A stretch of DNA of 64,000 nucleotides from Thermoleophilaceae bacterium (GCA_030446485.1 JAUJNF010000003.1:1-64000); one strand, 5' to 3'; numbered from the stretch's first letter, positions 8,220 through 16,725 are shown. The notes: generated from the sequence alone by a model not told the origin. Program-made: numbers and translations.

Positions 8220-10124
8220 GTGTCCGGGGAACGCTTCTCCATCGCCCAGGTCACCCCGTACGCCTGGGAGCAGCACCACGAGGTCAACCGCTACGTCGAG
8301 CGACTGTCCGACGAGCTGTGCGCCCGGGGACACCGCGTGGTGGTGATCGCGCCCTCGGACTCGCGCGAGCTCGTGAAGGAGTCGCGCGGGGTGATCGCGC
8401 GCGCGGCCGAGGAACCGGACGAGCTGTTCGCCGGCGAGGGCTGCGCACGCGTGCTCGGGGTCGGCCAGAACCTCCCGCTGAAGAGCTCCCGGCGCAGCGG
8501 CGGCACCGTCTCGCTGCCGCTCGACGTCTCGCGCACCATCGAGGAGCTCCTCGATCGCGACCCGTTCGACTTCGTGCACGTGCACGAGCCGTTCGCGCCG
8601 AGCGCCGCGTCGGCTGCGCTGCGCCACTCCCGGGCGCTCAACGTCGGCACCTTCCACTCGGCCACCGAGCGCGTGCTGTCGACCCAGTTTGCTCGCAAGC
8701 TCGTGACCCTGCTCTTCGGGCGACTGGACGGACGCACGGCGAGCTTCGCCGCCACGCGCGACGCGGTCGAGCGCTTCTTCCCGGGTGGCTACCGGGTGAT
8801 CCCGCCGGGCGCCGACGTGGTCGAGCGCGAGGGCCGCGGGGACGGCGGGCCGGTCGAGATCCTCTACTCCGCCGAGGAGGAGCGGGCCGGCGTGCGGATG
8901 TTCCTGCGTGCCCTGCGCCGGCTGCCGGCAGACCTTCCCTGGCGGGCGACGGTGTGGTCGCGCCTCGGCGAGGCGGAGCCCACGGTGCCGCTCGCGCGCG
9001 CACTGCGCGACCGTGTGCGCTTCGCCGGCCCGCGGGACGGCTCGGAAGCGCAACACCTGGCCGCGGCCGACCTCGTGGTAGCCGCCTCCAACGGCGTGTC
9101 GCCGGCACCTCAGCTGGTGCTGCGCGCCCTCGCCGGCGGGGCGGTGCCGGTGGCCGCCCGCCTACCGGTCTACGAGGAGCTGCTGGCCGACGGCGAGCGC
9201 GGCCTGCTCTTCGAGCCCCGGGACACCCAGACCCTCGCCGCCCAGCTCACGCGCCTAGTGGAGGACGAGCCGCTGAAGTCGCGCCTGCACGAGCGGGTAT
9301 GCGCCGACCGCGAGAGCCTGTCGTGGGCACGGACGGCCGACGCCTTCGAGGAGCTCTACGGCTCGATCGCCGCCAAGCGGCATCGTCCGCCGGCCGTGGA
9401 TGCCGCCCACACGCGCCGGCTCGCCTCCCGGCCGCTGATCAGCGTCGACCTGCACATGCACACCGACCACTCACCGGATTGCGCGACACCGGTTGACGTG
9501 TTGCTCGAGAGCGCCGTCGCCCAGGGCCTCGGGGCGATCGCCGTGACCGATCACAACGAGGTCTCCGGCGCGCACGAGGCCCGAGCGCGGGCCAACGGAA
9601 TCAAGGTGATCGTGGCCGAGGAGGTGAAGACCGCGAGCCAGGGCGAGGTGATCGGCCTGTTCATCGAGGAGAAGATCCCGCGCGGCATGACGCTCGCCGA
9701 GACGATCGCCGAAATTCGGCGGCAGGGGGGCTTGGTCTACGTGCCACACCCTTTCGATCGCATGCACTCGGTTCCGGACTACGAACACCTGCTGGAGGTC
9801 GTCGAGGACATCGACGCCATCGAGGTCTTCAACCCGCGCGTGGCCTTCACGGCCTTCAACGAGGAGGCGGCGCGCTTCGCCGCCAAGTACCGAGTGGCGG
9901 CGGGCGCGGGCTCGGACAGCCACGTGGCCCAGGGACTCGGCTCGGTGAAGATCCGCATGCGCGACTTCGACGGTCCCGAGGAGTTCATGGCCTCGCTGCG
10001 GGACGCCGACATCGTCCGCCGGAGGCAGTCGCTGCTGTATGTCCAGGCGCTCAAGTTCCTCCAGACCCACGGGGGAGCGAAGAGCCGCCCGACACGGCCC
10101 GCCGGTGCCCCGGACGAGGCGTGA
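8220..10124 (+). CDS. Fusion of a GT4-type glycosyltransferase with a C-terminal PHP phosphoesterase domain
   Basis: About 634 residues from the GTG at 8220 (VSGERFSIAQVTPYAWEQHH). Residues 1-400 form a GT-B/GT4 fold: N-terminal HEVNRYVERLSDELCARGH, acceptor-side VHVHEPFAPSAAS and NVGTFHSATER, and donor-side PQLVLRALAGGAVPVA with LLFEPRDTQTLAAQL. Residues 405-634 form a PHP domain with the metal motifs DLHMHTDHSPDC, AVTDHNEVSG, VPHPFDR and GSDSHVAQGLG. Both halves keep their key residues. The PHP half probably acts as a metal-dependent phosphatase or nuclease; its link to glycosyl transfer is unknown. Context (Ino1, PIP synthase) suggests phosphoinositide mannoside or related glycolipid work. 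An open frame continues upstream of the chosen start. Confidence 0.85.
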   Translation: MSGERFSIAQVTPYAWEQHHEVNRYVERLSDELCARGHRVVVIAPSDSRELVKESRGVIARAAEEPDELFAGEGCARVLGVGQNLPLKSSRRSGGTVSLPLDVSRTIEELLDRDPFDFVHVHEPFAPSAASAALRHSRALNVGTFHSATERVLSTQFARKLVTLLFGRLDGRTASFAATRDAVERFFPGGYRVIPPGADVVEREGRGDGGPVEILYSAEEERAGVRMFLRALRRLPADLPWRATVWSRLGEAEPTVPLARALRDRVRFAGPRDGSEAQHLAAADLVVAASNGVSPAPQLVLRALAGGAVPVAARLPVYEELLADGERGLLFEPRDTQTLAAQLTRLVEDEPLKSRLHERVCADRESLSWARTADAFEELYGSIAAKRHRPPAVDAAHTRRLASRPLISVDLHMHTDHSPDCATPVDVLLESAVAQGLGAIAVTDHNEVSGAHEARARANGIKVIVAEEVKTASQGEVIGLFIEEKIPRGMTLAETIAEIRRQGGLVYVPHPFDRMHSVPDYEHLLEVVEDIDAIEVFNPRVAFTAFNEEAARFAAKYRVAAGAGSDSHVAQGLGSVKIRMRDFDGPEEFMASLRDADIVRRRQSLLYVQALKFLQTHGGAKSRPTRPAGAPDEA

Positions 10125-10795
10125 GCGACAGGCAACAACCGGTGCACGGGAGAGGAGCGGGAACCCCACCGTCAAAGCTCCCAAGCCCGATGCCCGTGAC
10201 CGACGACGAGATCCGCGAGAAGTATCTGGAGCGGGCCATCAGGGAGCTGAACTCACTCACGCACGATCTCCAGTCGTGCCCCCACTGCCCGCGGGGACAG
10301 ATGATGCCGGTGCTCGGCTCGGGGCATCCGCAGGCCGACATCTTCATGCTCAAGTACGCCCCCCGGCCGTCGGAGATCGAGGAGGGCGTCGCCTTCTTCG
10401 GGCGCTCCGGCAACGCGCTCATGAAGAGCTTCGGGCGGCTCGGGATCGACCCGCTCGTGGTGTACGGCACGGTGTTCGTCAAGTGCCCGGTGCCCGACAC
10501 CGACATGTCGGCGCCGGAGTGCCGGGCGCGGGTGCTCGAGGAGCTCACGGTGGTGGCGCCGCGGATGGTGGTGGTGATGGGGGAGGAGGCGCTGGCCGAG
10601 CTGAACGACCTGGGGGTGCCGCTCGGCCGGGAGGTGCTGGCGCTCCCCGGCGAGGTGCAGAAGCTGACCCCCACGATCGACGCGCTGTGGGTGCCCGACA
10701 TCGACAGCGCGCTCGACACCGACAGCGCCAAGCGGGCGTTCTGGAAGGCGTTCAGGCCGCTCGGGGAGTGGTACGCGGAGCTGCCGCCCTACTGA
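10121..10795 (+). CDS. Uracil-DNA glycosylase superfamily protein, family 4-like with a changed active site
   Basis: 224 residues, starting with a GTG that overlaps the upstream stop (GTGA). The four cysteines expected for the Fe-S cluster of family 4 UDGs are visible: CPHC near residue 49, the Cys of VFVKCPVPD, and the Cys of APECRARVLEE. The core VVAPRMVVVMGEEAL matches the family. Motif 1 normally reads GEAPG; here it reads LKYAPRPSEIEEGVAFFGRS, and the C-terminal HPS motif is not evident. So substrate choice or even glycosylase activity is uncertain. A later ATG (10190, MPVTDDEIREKYL) is an alternative start. It overlaps the convergent methyltransferase by 7 bp. Confidence 0.75.
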   Translation: MSDRQQPVHGRGAGTPPSKLPSPMPVTDDEIREKYLERAIRELNSLTHDLQSCPHCPRGQMMPVLGSGHPQADIFMLKYAPRPSEIEEGVAFFGRSGNALMKSFGRLGIDPLVVYGTVFVKCPVPDTDMSAPECRARVLEELTVVAPRMVVVMGEEALAELNDLGVPLGREVLALPGEVQKLTPTIDALWVPDIDSALDTDSAKRAFWKAFRPLGEWYAELPPY

Positions 10796-12147
10796 GCCCT
10801 CTCCAGCAGCGCCACGCACTCGATGTGCGGCGTCTGCGGGAACATGTCCACCGGCCTGACCGCGGTCAGGCGGTAGCCGGCGTCCACCATCTGCCGGGCG
10901 TTGGGCGCCAGCGTCGTTGGATTGCAGGACACGTACACGATGCGCCGGGCGCCGGCCTCGAGCACGCGGCGCACGATCTTCTGGGAGAGCCCCGCCCGCG
11001 GCGGGTCGATCACCACCACGTCCGGCTTGCCGGCCTTCTCCACGAGCGGCCGCATGGCGGTGCGCACGTCGCCGGCGAAGAAGTGGGCGTTGTCGACGCT
11101 GTTGAGACGCGCGTTCTCGATCGCGTCGGCCACCGCGCTCTCGACCACCTCGATGCCCCACACCTCGCGCGCCCGCAGCGCCAGCGCCAGCGCGATGGTT
11201 CCGATCCCGCAGAACAGGTCGTACACCCGCTCGCCGCCACTGAGGCCGGCGAGGTCGGCGGCCACTCCGTACAGCCGTTCGGCCATGTCGGTGTTGGTCT
11301 GGAAGAAGGCCTCGGGCGAGACCCGGAAGCGCAGCCCGAGCGTCTCCTCCTCGATGTAGGCCGGCCCGGCCAGCAGCTCGGTCTGCCCCTCACGTGAGGT
11401 CTCCCCGACGCCGGCCGCCTGCGTCCACAGCAGGCTGTCCACCGCCACGGCCTCGACCAGGGACTGGACACGCAGCGCGGCGCCCGGACTCGTGACGAGC
11501 CGCGCCTGCACCTGTCCGGTGCGGCGCCCCTCGCGCACCACCAGGTTGCGCAGGAAGCCGGTGTGCACGCGCCGGTCGTAGGCCAGCAGCCCCTCGTCGC
11601 GGCACCACGCCTTCACCGCCTCGCGCACCGCGTTGATGCGCTCGGAGGCGAGGATGTCGTCGGACACGTCGTCGATCTCGTCCCAGCGCCCCGGACGGTG
11701 GAAGCCCAGCACCAGCCCGTCGGCGTCCGAGCTGCCGAAGGAGTACTCGAGCTTGTTGCGGTAGCGCCACGGGTCGACCGCGGGGACCATCGGCGCCACC
11801 GGCGGGTCCTCGAAGTGGCCGATGCGCGCAAGCGCCTCCCGCACCTGGGACTCCTTGGCGGCCACCTGCCGCTCGTAGGGAAGCACCTGCCAGGAGGCCC
11901 CCGGGTGGGGCGCCCGCGGCTCGACACGGTCCGGGCTCGGCTCGAGCAGCTCGACGGTGCTCGCCTCGGCGTAGCCGCGCTTCGAGCGGTCGATCCGCGC
12001 ACGGACGCGATCGCCCGGCATCGCGCCCTGCACGAACACCACGTAGCCGTCCAGGCGGGCCACCCCGTTGCCGCCGTACGCCAGCGAGTCGACCGTGAGC
12101 TCCAGCTCGCTGCCCTTCTCGGGGCGCGTGCGCGCCGGCGTGCTCAC
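10789..12147 (-). CDS. TrmA/RlmD-type RNA 5-methyluridine methyltransferase without Fe-S cysteines
   Basis: 452 residues. An N-terminal TRAM domain (LELTVDSLAYGGNGVARLDG, FVQGAMPGDRVRARI) is followed by the linker and a Rossmann methyltransferase domain: VSPEAFFQTNTDMAERLY, VYDLFCGIGTIALALA (SAM), DVVVIDPPRAGLS, YVSCNPTTLAPN (catalytic Cys and proline loop) and HIECVALLER (general base Glu). The region that in RlmD/TrmA relatives holds the cluster cysteines reads APHPGASWQVLPYERQ and has none. This matches Fe-S-free members of the family. The start overlaps the stop of the GH88 gene by 4 bp. The exact RNA target is not decidable. Confidence 0.9.
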   Translation of the reverse strand: MSTPARTRPEKGSELELTVDSLAYGGNGVARLDGYVVFVQGAMPGDRVRARIDRSKRGYAEASTVELLEPSPDRVEPRAPHPGASWQVLPYERQVAAKESQVREALARIGHFEDPPVAPMVPAVDPWRYRNKLEYSFGSSDADGLVLGFHRPGRWDEIDDVSDDILASERINAVREAVKAWCRDEGLLAYDRRVHTGFLRNLVVREGRRTGQVQARLVTSPGAALRVQSLVEAVAVDSLLWTQAAGVGETSREGQTELLAGPAYIEEETLGLRFRVSPEAFFQTNTDMAERLYGVAADLAGLSGGERVYDLFCGIGTIALALALRAREVWGIEVVESAVADAIENARLNSVDNAHFFAGDVRTAMRPLVEKAGKPDVVVIDPPRAGLSQKIVRRVLEAGARRIVYVSCNPTTLAPNARQMVDAGYRLTAVRPVDMFPQTPHIECVALLERAQ

Positions 12148-13928
12148 GCGCCCGTCCCGTCGGCGAGGCGGATGGCCTCGAGCGCGTAGTGGAGGCCGAA
12201 GATCAGCTCCCCGTCGTCATCCCACGACGTCCGGCCGCCGAGCGTCTGCACCTGATTGCCGAAGAAGCCGAGCGGCGCCTGCTCCACCGCGCGCAGGGAC
12301 TCCCTCAGCATGCGTCGCCCGAGCAGGGTCCACTTCTCCGTCTCGCGACACGTAGCCGCCTCGCGGCACACGATGCCGAGGCGCAGCAGTCCGGCCGCCG
12401 TGATCACGCCGGCGCTCGTGTCGCGCGGGGCGGCGTCGGGCGCCGCGTAGTCGTAGCGCGGGACGGCGTCGGCAGGGAGGTAGCGGGCCACGAAGCCGGC
12501 GGCGCGCTCGGCCACCCGCAGCAGGCGCGGGTCCTCGAGCTGGTCTCCGAGCTGGGTGAAGCCGTGCACTGCCCAGGCCTGGCCGCGGGCCCACGTGCTG
12601 CGCGCCGAGAGCCCCTGGTGGGTGTGGCGGAGCGCCACCGCGCCGGTGCGGCGCCTGAAGTGAACCGACTGGCCGGTCGAGCCGTTTCGCCGGACCAGCA
12701 GCGCGGCCAGGCGGCGGGCGGCCCGGGTGGCGGCGGCACGGTACTCCGGCTTCTCCTCGGTCCGAGCGGCCCACAGCAGCAGCGGCAGGTTCATCGCGCT
12801 GTCGATGATCGTGTCGGACTCCCCGTCGGAGCTGCACCCGGTGCACCCCGGGCCCGCTCGCGTGGGCAGCGTCCCGGCCTCCCGGTTGCTGCGGATCAGC
12901 GTGCTCAGGCGCCGCGCGGCCTTCGACCCGCTCGCCTGCAGGCGGCCGCACGTGGATTCGTCGGCGGGCTCGTATTCGTCACCGCCCTGGACCGAGGGCC
13001 GGCACACGCGCCGGTGCGCGGCCACGGACGAGAGCTCGTACTTGAAGCCCAGGTCGTGGGTGTCGGCCCGCTCGTCCCCGAGGTTGGCCACGCTGGCCTC
13101 GAGCGCCCAGTCCCTGAACAGGTCGCTGCCTCGCGTCAGGTCCGCCGCCTGCCACAGGGACCCCGGCCAGAACCCGGTGGTCCACCCCTCGGTCAGGCGC
13201 AGCTCGCCGTCGCGGCCCGTGCCGAGCGGGAAGGAGCCCGCCGGTGTGCGCGCGTGCAGGGCGGCCAGGCGGTGCAGCAGCAGCCCGCGCGGGTCGCTGA
13301 GGGGGCTGGCCAGGAGGTTGTCCACGAACACCGGCCCACCCTCGGCGCCGAGCCCCAGCGTGCGGCGTGCCGCCACCGGGAAGGTCGTCTCCCCGCCGTC
13401 GACGCTCACCCGGATGTCGCGTCCGCCGCTCAGCTCCACGTGGTGCCAGGGGCTGCTCGGCCACCCGGGGGCGGGGGGCACGAGCTGGCGCTTCCCCGCC
13501 ATCTGCAGCTCGACGCCGCCGCCCACCGACCGAAGCCTCAGCGTGCGCGGCCCGGCGCCGATCAGCATGCGCGCCTGGCTGCCGGGGTCAAGGCGCAGGT
13601 CGAGCGAGACGGCCCACGGCGGCTCGGGCAGGCGGTGGCTCGCCTCACCCGCCTCGACGAGCGCGCCGGCGGGCGAGCGCAGGGTGAGCACTTCCCCGTC
13701 CGTGTCGCCTGCCGCCTCGGCGATCAGCGGCCCGGTGACGCTCCAGTCACCGTCGAGGGGCTCGGAGAAGCTCGCGACGAACAGCGCCACGGCCGCGGGC
13801 TGTGGCGGGACCGGAGTGTCCTCCCCGGCGGCGTCGATCACCACGTACAGCGCAGAGGCGAGGAAGGCGAAGGCAACCAGCGCCGGTACCAGCACGCGCG
13901 GGGCGACACGCGGGCGGCGCGGGCTCAT
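12144..13928 (-). CDS. Secreted GH88/GH105-type unsaturated glucuronyl hydrolase with N-terminal sandwich domain
   Basis: 594 residues. The N-terminus (MSPRRPRVAPRVLVPALVAF then hydrophobic) is a signal peptide or anchor. Residues 45-200 look like a laminin-G/concanavalin-type beta sandwich (HHVELSGGRDIRVSVDGGET). From about residue 215 comes the alpha/alpha-barrel of GH88: EGWTTGFWPGSLWQAADL, ADTHDLGFKYELSS (catalytic Asp region), DTIIDSAMNLPLLLWAA, RSTWARGQAWAVHGFTQLGD and PRDTSAGVITAAGLLRLG. The family cleaves unsaturated uronic acid ends left by polysaccharide lyases. Two genes upstream and divergent lies a lipoprotein of possibly related use (14761). Substrate unknown. Confidence 0.87.
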   Translation of the reverse strand: MSPRRPRVAPRVLVPALVAFAFLASALYVVIDAAGEDTPVPPQPAAVALFVASFSEPLDGDWSVTGPLIAEAAGDTDGEVLTLRSPAGALVEAGEASHRLPEPPWAVSLDLRLDPGSQARMLIGAGPRTLRLRSVGGGVELQMAGKRQLVPPAPGWPSSPWHHVELSGGRDIRVSVDGGETTFPVAARRTLGLGAEGGPVFVDNLLASPLSDPRGLLLHRLAALHARTPAGSFPLGTGRDGELRLTEGWTTGFWPGSLWQAADLTRGSDLFRDWALEASVANLGDERADTHDLGFKYELSSVAAHRRVCRPSVQGGDEYEPADESTCGRLQASGSKAARRLSTLIRSNREAGTLPTRAGPGCTGCSSDGESDTIIDSAMNLPLLLWAARTEEKPEYRAAATRAARRLAALLVRRNGSTGQSVHFRRRTGAVALRHTHQGLSARSTWARGQAWAVHGFTQLGDQLEDPRLLRVAERAAGFVARYLPADAVPRYDYAAPDAAPRDTSAGVITAAGLLRLGIVCREAATCRETEKWTLLGRRMLRESLRAVEQAPLGFFGNQVQTLGGRTSWDDDGELIFGLHYALEAIRLADGTGA

Positions 13929-13957
13929 GCACTCAGGTTACGGCCGAGGGCACTTGG

Positions 13958-14716
13958 CTAGAGCTTGGAGTCGACGGCGTTCAGCACGGTCTTGCGGTTG
14001 GCGTGCTGCTGCTCGTAGCTGCGGACCTTGCGCAGGTCCGGCGCGGAGAGGTCGCCGAGCCGGCCGACAACCTGCGCGGCGTTGAGATCCTCGTAGTCGG
14101 CGATCGGGAAGGCCGAGCCCCGCCGGCTGCGCTCGGGGCCCTTGGCCGCGGCCTTGGAGGAGTCGTCCTCGTCGCCTCGGCTGAGACCCAGCAGCTGCTC
14201 CAGGTCGGCGAGCACGTCGCCGGTCTGGTCGCGGCCCCGAGCCACGAGCCCCTGGATCAGCTCCTGAGCGTCATCGGTGGTCATCCGCCCCCGGCTCACC
14301 GCGTCGCTCACCACCTCCTCGATCCGGTCGCGCGTCAGCATCAGGAGGTTGAGCGGCGCGTTGATGATGCTCCGGGCCAGCGCGTCCCTGAGCTCGGCGA
14401 CGTTCTTACCCGAGACGTCGCCCCCAGCGCCGGCGGCCTGCTTCGGCCGTGTCGAGGTGGCCGCGCGACCCCCGTTGGCGCGAGCGCGTCCGCCCGCGCG
14501 CGGCTTGGCGCGGCGTGATGCGTTCGGCCCCTTGGCAGCCGATGCGGCTGACCTTCGCGTGCTCGAGGAAGCTGGCTTCTTCGCGCCCGCCGCGCCGCTC
14601 GACGACGTCGACTTCGCTGCGCCTGCCCCGCCACGGGCCGGGCCTGAAGGGGACTTCGCCGGCTTTTGCCGGGTCCGACCGCCTGACTTACCTCGACCTT
14701 TGCTCGGCTCAGCCAT
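13958..14716 (-). CDS. Phasin-like protein with a Lys/Ala/Ser-rich histone-H1-like N-terminus
   Basis: 252 residues, with a clear ribosome site GAAGGAGG ahead of the ATG at 14716. Residues 1-100 are low complexity and basic (SKGRGKSGGRTRQKP, SSTRRSAASAAKG), as in nucleic-acid-binding tails. Residues 100-180 form a helical region (VAELRDALARSIINAPLNLL, MLTRDRIEEVVSDAVSRGRM, TTDDAQELIQGLVARG) resembling PHA-granule-associated phasin/regulator proteins. The C-terminus ends LRKVRSYEQQHANRKTVLNA, a segment common in actinobacterial proteins of this type. Role could be granule surface or DNA association. Function not proven. Confidence 0.6.
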   Translation of the reverse strand: MAEPSKGRGKSGGRTRQKPAKSPSGPARGGAGAAKSTSSSGAAGAKKPASSSTRRSAASAAKGPNASRRAKPRAGGRARANGGRAATSTRPKQAAGAGGDVSGKNVAELRDALARSIINAPLNLLMLTRDRIEEVVSDAVSRGRMTTDDAQELIQGLVARGRDQTGDVLADLEQLLGLSRGDEDDSSKAAAKGPERSRRGSAFPIADYEDLNAAQVVGRLGDLSAPDLRKVRSYEQQHANRKTVLNAVDSKL

Positions 14717-14760
14717 GTTCCTCCTTCGTCGCAGAGCGCGCTCACGGCAGACTACCGCCC

Positions 14761-16596
14761 ATGCGCGGCACGGCGGCTCTACTCGCAACGGCTCTCGCGA
14801 CCGCCCTATCGGGGTGCCTCGGGCTGAGCGATGAGGCCGTCGAGCCGGCCCGGCCGGCGCCCGACGCGGAGCGCTGGGAGACGCTGTCCAGCCGTATCGC
14901 CGCACCATGGCCCGCGCTGCAGGAGCGCGACGGGCGCTTCCGCGACTACGTCGTGGGCGAGCGGCCGGGGTTTCCCGAGCGCTACGGCGAGTCGACGCTC
15001 GGCTACGCGCTCATCCAGACCGGCCTGCGCGACGGCTCGGACGAGCTGGTCACGAGCGGCCTCAGGGCGCTCGCCTGGGTGGTGGGGCCGAGCGGCGGCA
15101 GCCCTCGCGCGAGCCCGTTCGAGAACCTCGCCGTAGCGGGCGCGTACAACCTCGCGCGTCAGCGGCTCACGCGCCATCCGGTGTTCCGGCAAGCTCGCCC
15201 GGCATGGGAGGCGTGGCTCGGTCGAGCGGCCCTCACCCGGCTGCCCGAGCGCTCGTACTACGGAAACAAGCACCTGGTGGACGCCGTGGCGGTGCTCGAG
15301 CTCCTGCGCACGGAGCTGCGCTCGAACGAGCCGAGCGCGGTGCTCGGCGGTGATCGCGTCCGCGCCGAGGGGCTCGCGCGCACGCTGCTCAACGAGACCA
15401 TCCCCGCCGTGGCGAGCGCGCGGGGCGTCCCGTTGGGCGACGCCCGCGCGGTCGTCCTCTCCGATCCGCCCACCGACCCGCTCGCCTACCACGGGCTGTC
15501 CCTGGGCATGTACGCGCGGGCCGTCGAGTTACTCGGCGACGAGGCACGACCGGCGGCGCGCGCAGCCCTGCGCCACGCCGCCAACGCCTCCGTCGCCCTG
15601 ACCGCACCGGACGGTGATGTGGCCTACTTCGGGCGCTCGCAGGAGCAGGCCTGGGCGCTGCCCCTCACGGCCGCGGGAGCCGAGGCCGCGGCGGCCCTGG
15701 GGAGCTCGCTGCCAGCCGAGGACGACCGCCAACGCGCGGTGGCCCAGCGCGCGCTAGAGCGGCTGCGCGACGCGTACGGGGTAGGCGCCCAGGGGCTCGC
15801 GATAGTGCCCTCGCTGGGGGCAGAGCCTCGAGCGGAGGGCGCGGCCCTCGACCGCTACGCCTTCGCCACCGGCTACGGCGGCCTGACACTGATGGGCCTC
15901 AACTGGTGGCTCGACACCCAGGACGGCGCCCGGCGGCGGCTCGGCGCGCTGGCTGGCGACATCGACGGTGGTCAGGTGCTCTCCCGCGGACAGAGCGCGT
16001 TCGCCACCGTGCGGGCCGGTGACACCTGGTACGCGGTCAAGAACTCACCGCCCGAGCGGCTGGGCGATCTCCGCTACGGCTTCGGGCTGGCCGCGGTGAA
16101 GGTTCGCTCGGGGCGCGGCTGGCGGGACCTGATGCCGCTTCTGCCGCGCACGCACGGGACGCCCGACAGCCCTGGGCCCGTGTTCATGGGGAAGCGCGGG
16201 CTCGCCTACCCGTTCGGGCGCCGGATCACGGTCGGCGCCGGTGGAGCGACCATCGACGGCGGCTTCCGCAACGTGGCGGGAGAGGTCGTGCGCCCCCGGG
16301 TCACGTTCCGGTACGAGCCGCGGCCCTGCGGGGTGCGACTGAGCTTCCCGGCTCGCGAGGGAGACCGCTTCGAGTACTCCGTGTTCTTCCCCGACCCGGA
16401 AACCGAACCGATGCCACGCGTTCGGCCGGAGTCGGTCGGCGACTCCGAGCGCCTCGTGGAGTACCCGCCGGGCACGCGCGTCGAGCTCGAGCCGGGCTAC
16501 AGCTCCGCCACCGAGCCCCGCCTCGTGCGGGCGCGGCTGACGCTCACCGCGGTGGACGACGAGCCGCTCGGCGTGACGGTGACCTGCCGGCGTTAG
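14761..16596 (+). CDS. Lipoprotein with an alpha/alpha-toroid and beta domain, polysaccharide-lyase-like
   Basis: 611 residues. A signal peptide with lipobox (TALATALSGC) gives a lipid-anchored Cys at about residue 20. Residues 35-400 are helical, with repeated aromatic and acidic motifs (RSYYGNKHLVDAVAVLEL, LAYHGLSLGMYARAVELLG, YFGRSQEQAWALPLTAAGAE). Residues 430-611 are beta-rich (VKNSPPERLGDLRYGFGLA, GRRITVGAGGATIDGG). The order toroid then beta-sandwich resembles heparinase II/III and alginate lyases, but I see no decisive catalytic motif. Proximity to the GH88-type enzyme supports a polysaccharide role. That is inference. It is divergent from the phasin-like gene; the 44-bp gap must hold both promoters. 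Confidence 0.55.
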   Translation: MRGTAALLATALATALSGCLGLSDEAVEPARPAPDAERWETLSSRIAAPWPALQERDGRFRDYVVGERPGFPERYGESTLGYALIQTGLRDGSDELVTSGLRALAWVVGPSGGSPRASPFENLAVAGAYNLARQRLTRHPVFRQARPAWEAWLGRAALTRLPERSYYGNKHLVDAVAVLELLRTELRSNEPSAVLGGDRVRAEGLARTLLNETIPAVASARGVPLGDARAVVLSDPPTDPLAYHGLSLGMYARAVELLGDEARPAARAALRHAANASVALTAPDGDVAYFGRSQEQAWALPLTAAGAEAAAALGSSLPAEDDRQRAVAQRALERLRDAYGVGAQGLAIVPSLGAEPRAEGAALDRYAFATGYGGLTLMGLNWWLDTQDGARRRLGALAGDIDGGQVLSRGQSAFATVRAGDTWYAVKNSPPERLGDLRYGFGLAAVKVRSGRGWRDLMPLLPRTHGTPDSPGPVFMGKRGLAYPFGRRITVGAGGATIDGGFRNVAGEVVRPRVTFRYEPRPCGVRLSFPAREGDRFEYSVFFPDPETEPMPRVRPESVGDSERLVEYPPGTRVELEPGYSSATEPRLVRARLTLTAVDDEPLGVTVTCRR

Positions 16597-16687
16597 TGGC
16601 ACCGATGTACCCCCAGTCTGGTCGTTCGTCAGCTCGAAGGGAGGCCCGAGGCGACGCGAATGGCGACGAGCCGGGGGGGGTGCGCTG

Positions 16688-16725
16688 ATTCCGGCGCCCA
16701 CAGTGCCCAAATCGGCTCATACCCC
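16688..16725. repeat. Intergenic element copy 2 (shared with 8085-8125)
   Basis: Carries the same 18-mer CACAGTGCCCAAATCGGC at 16699-16716, flanked by ATTCCGGC on the left and CATACCCCT on the right. It sits in the 169-bp gap between the convergent lipoprotein and EEP genes, which argues against a simple promoter function for this copy. Confidence 0.55.

Noticed and set aside
12189-13961. A 590-codon plus-strand frame opposite the GH88 gene
   Set aside because: Shadow frame without recognisable domains; the minus-strand GH88 motifs are clear.
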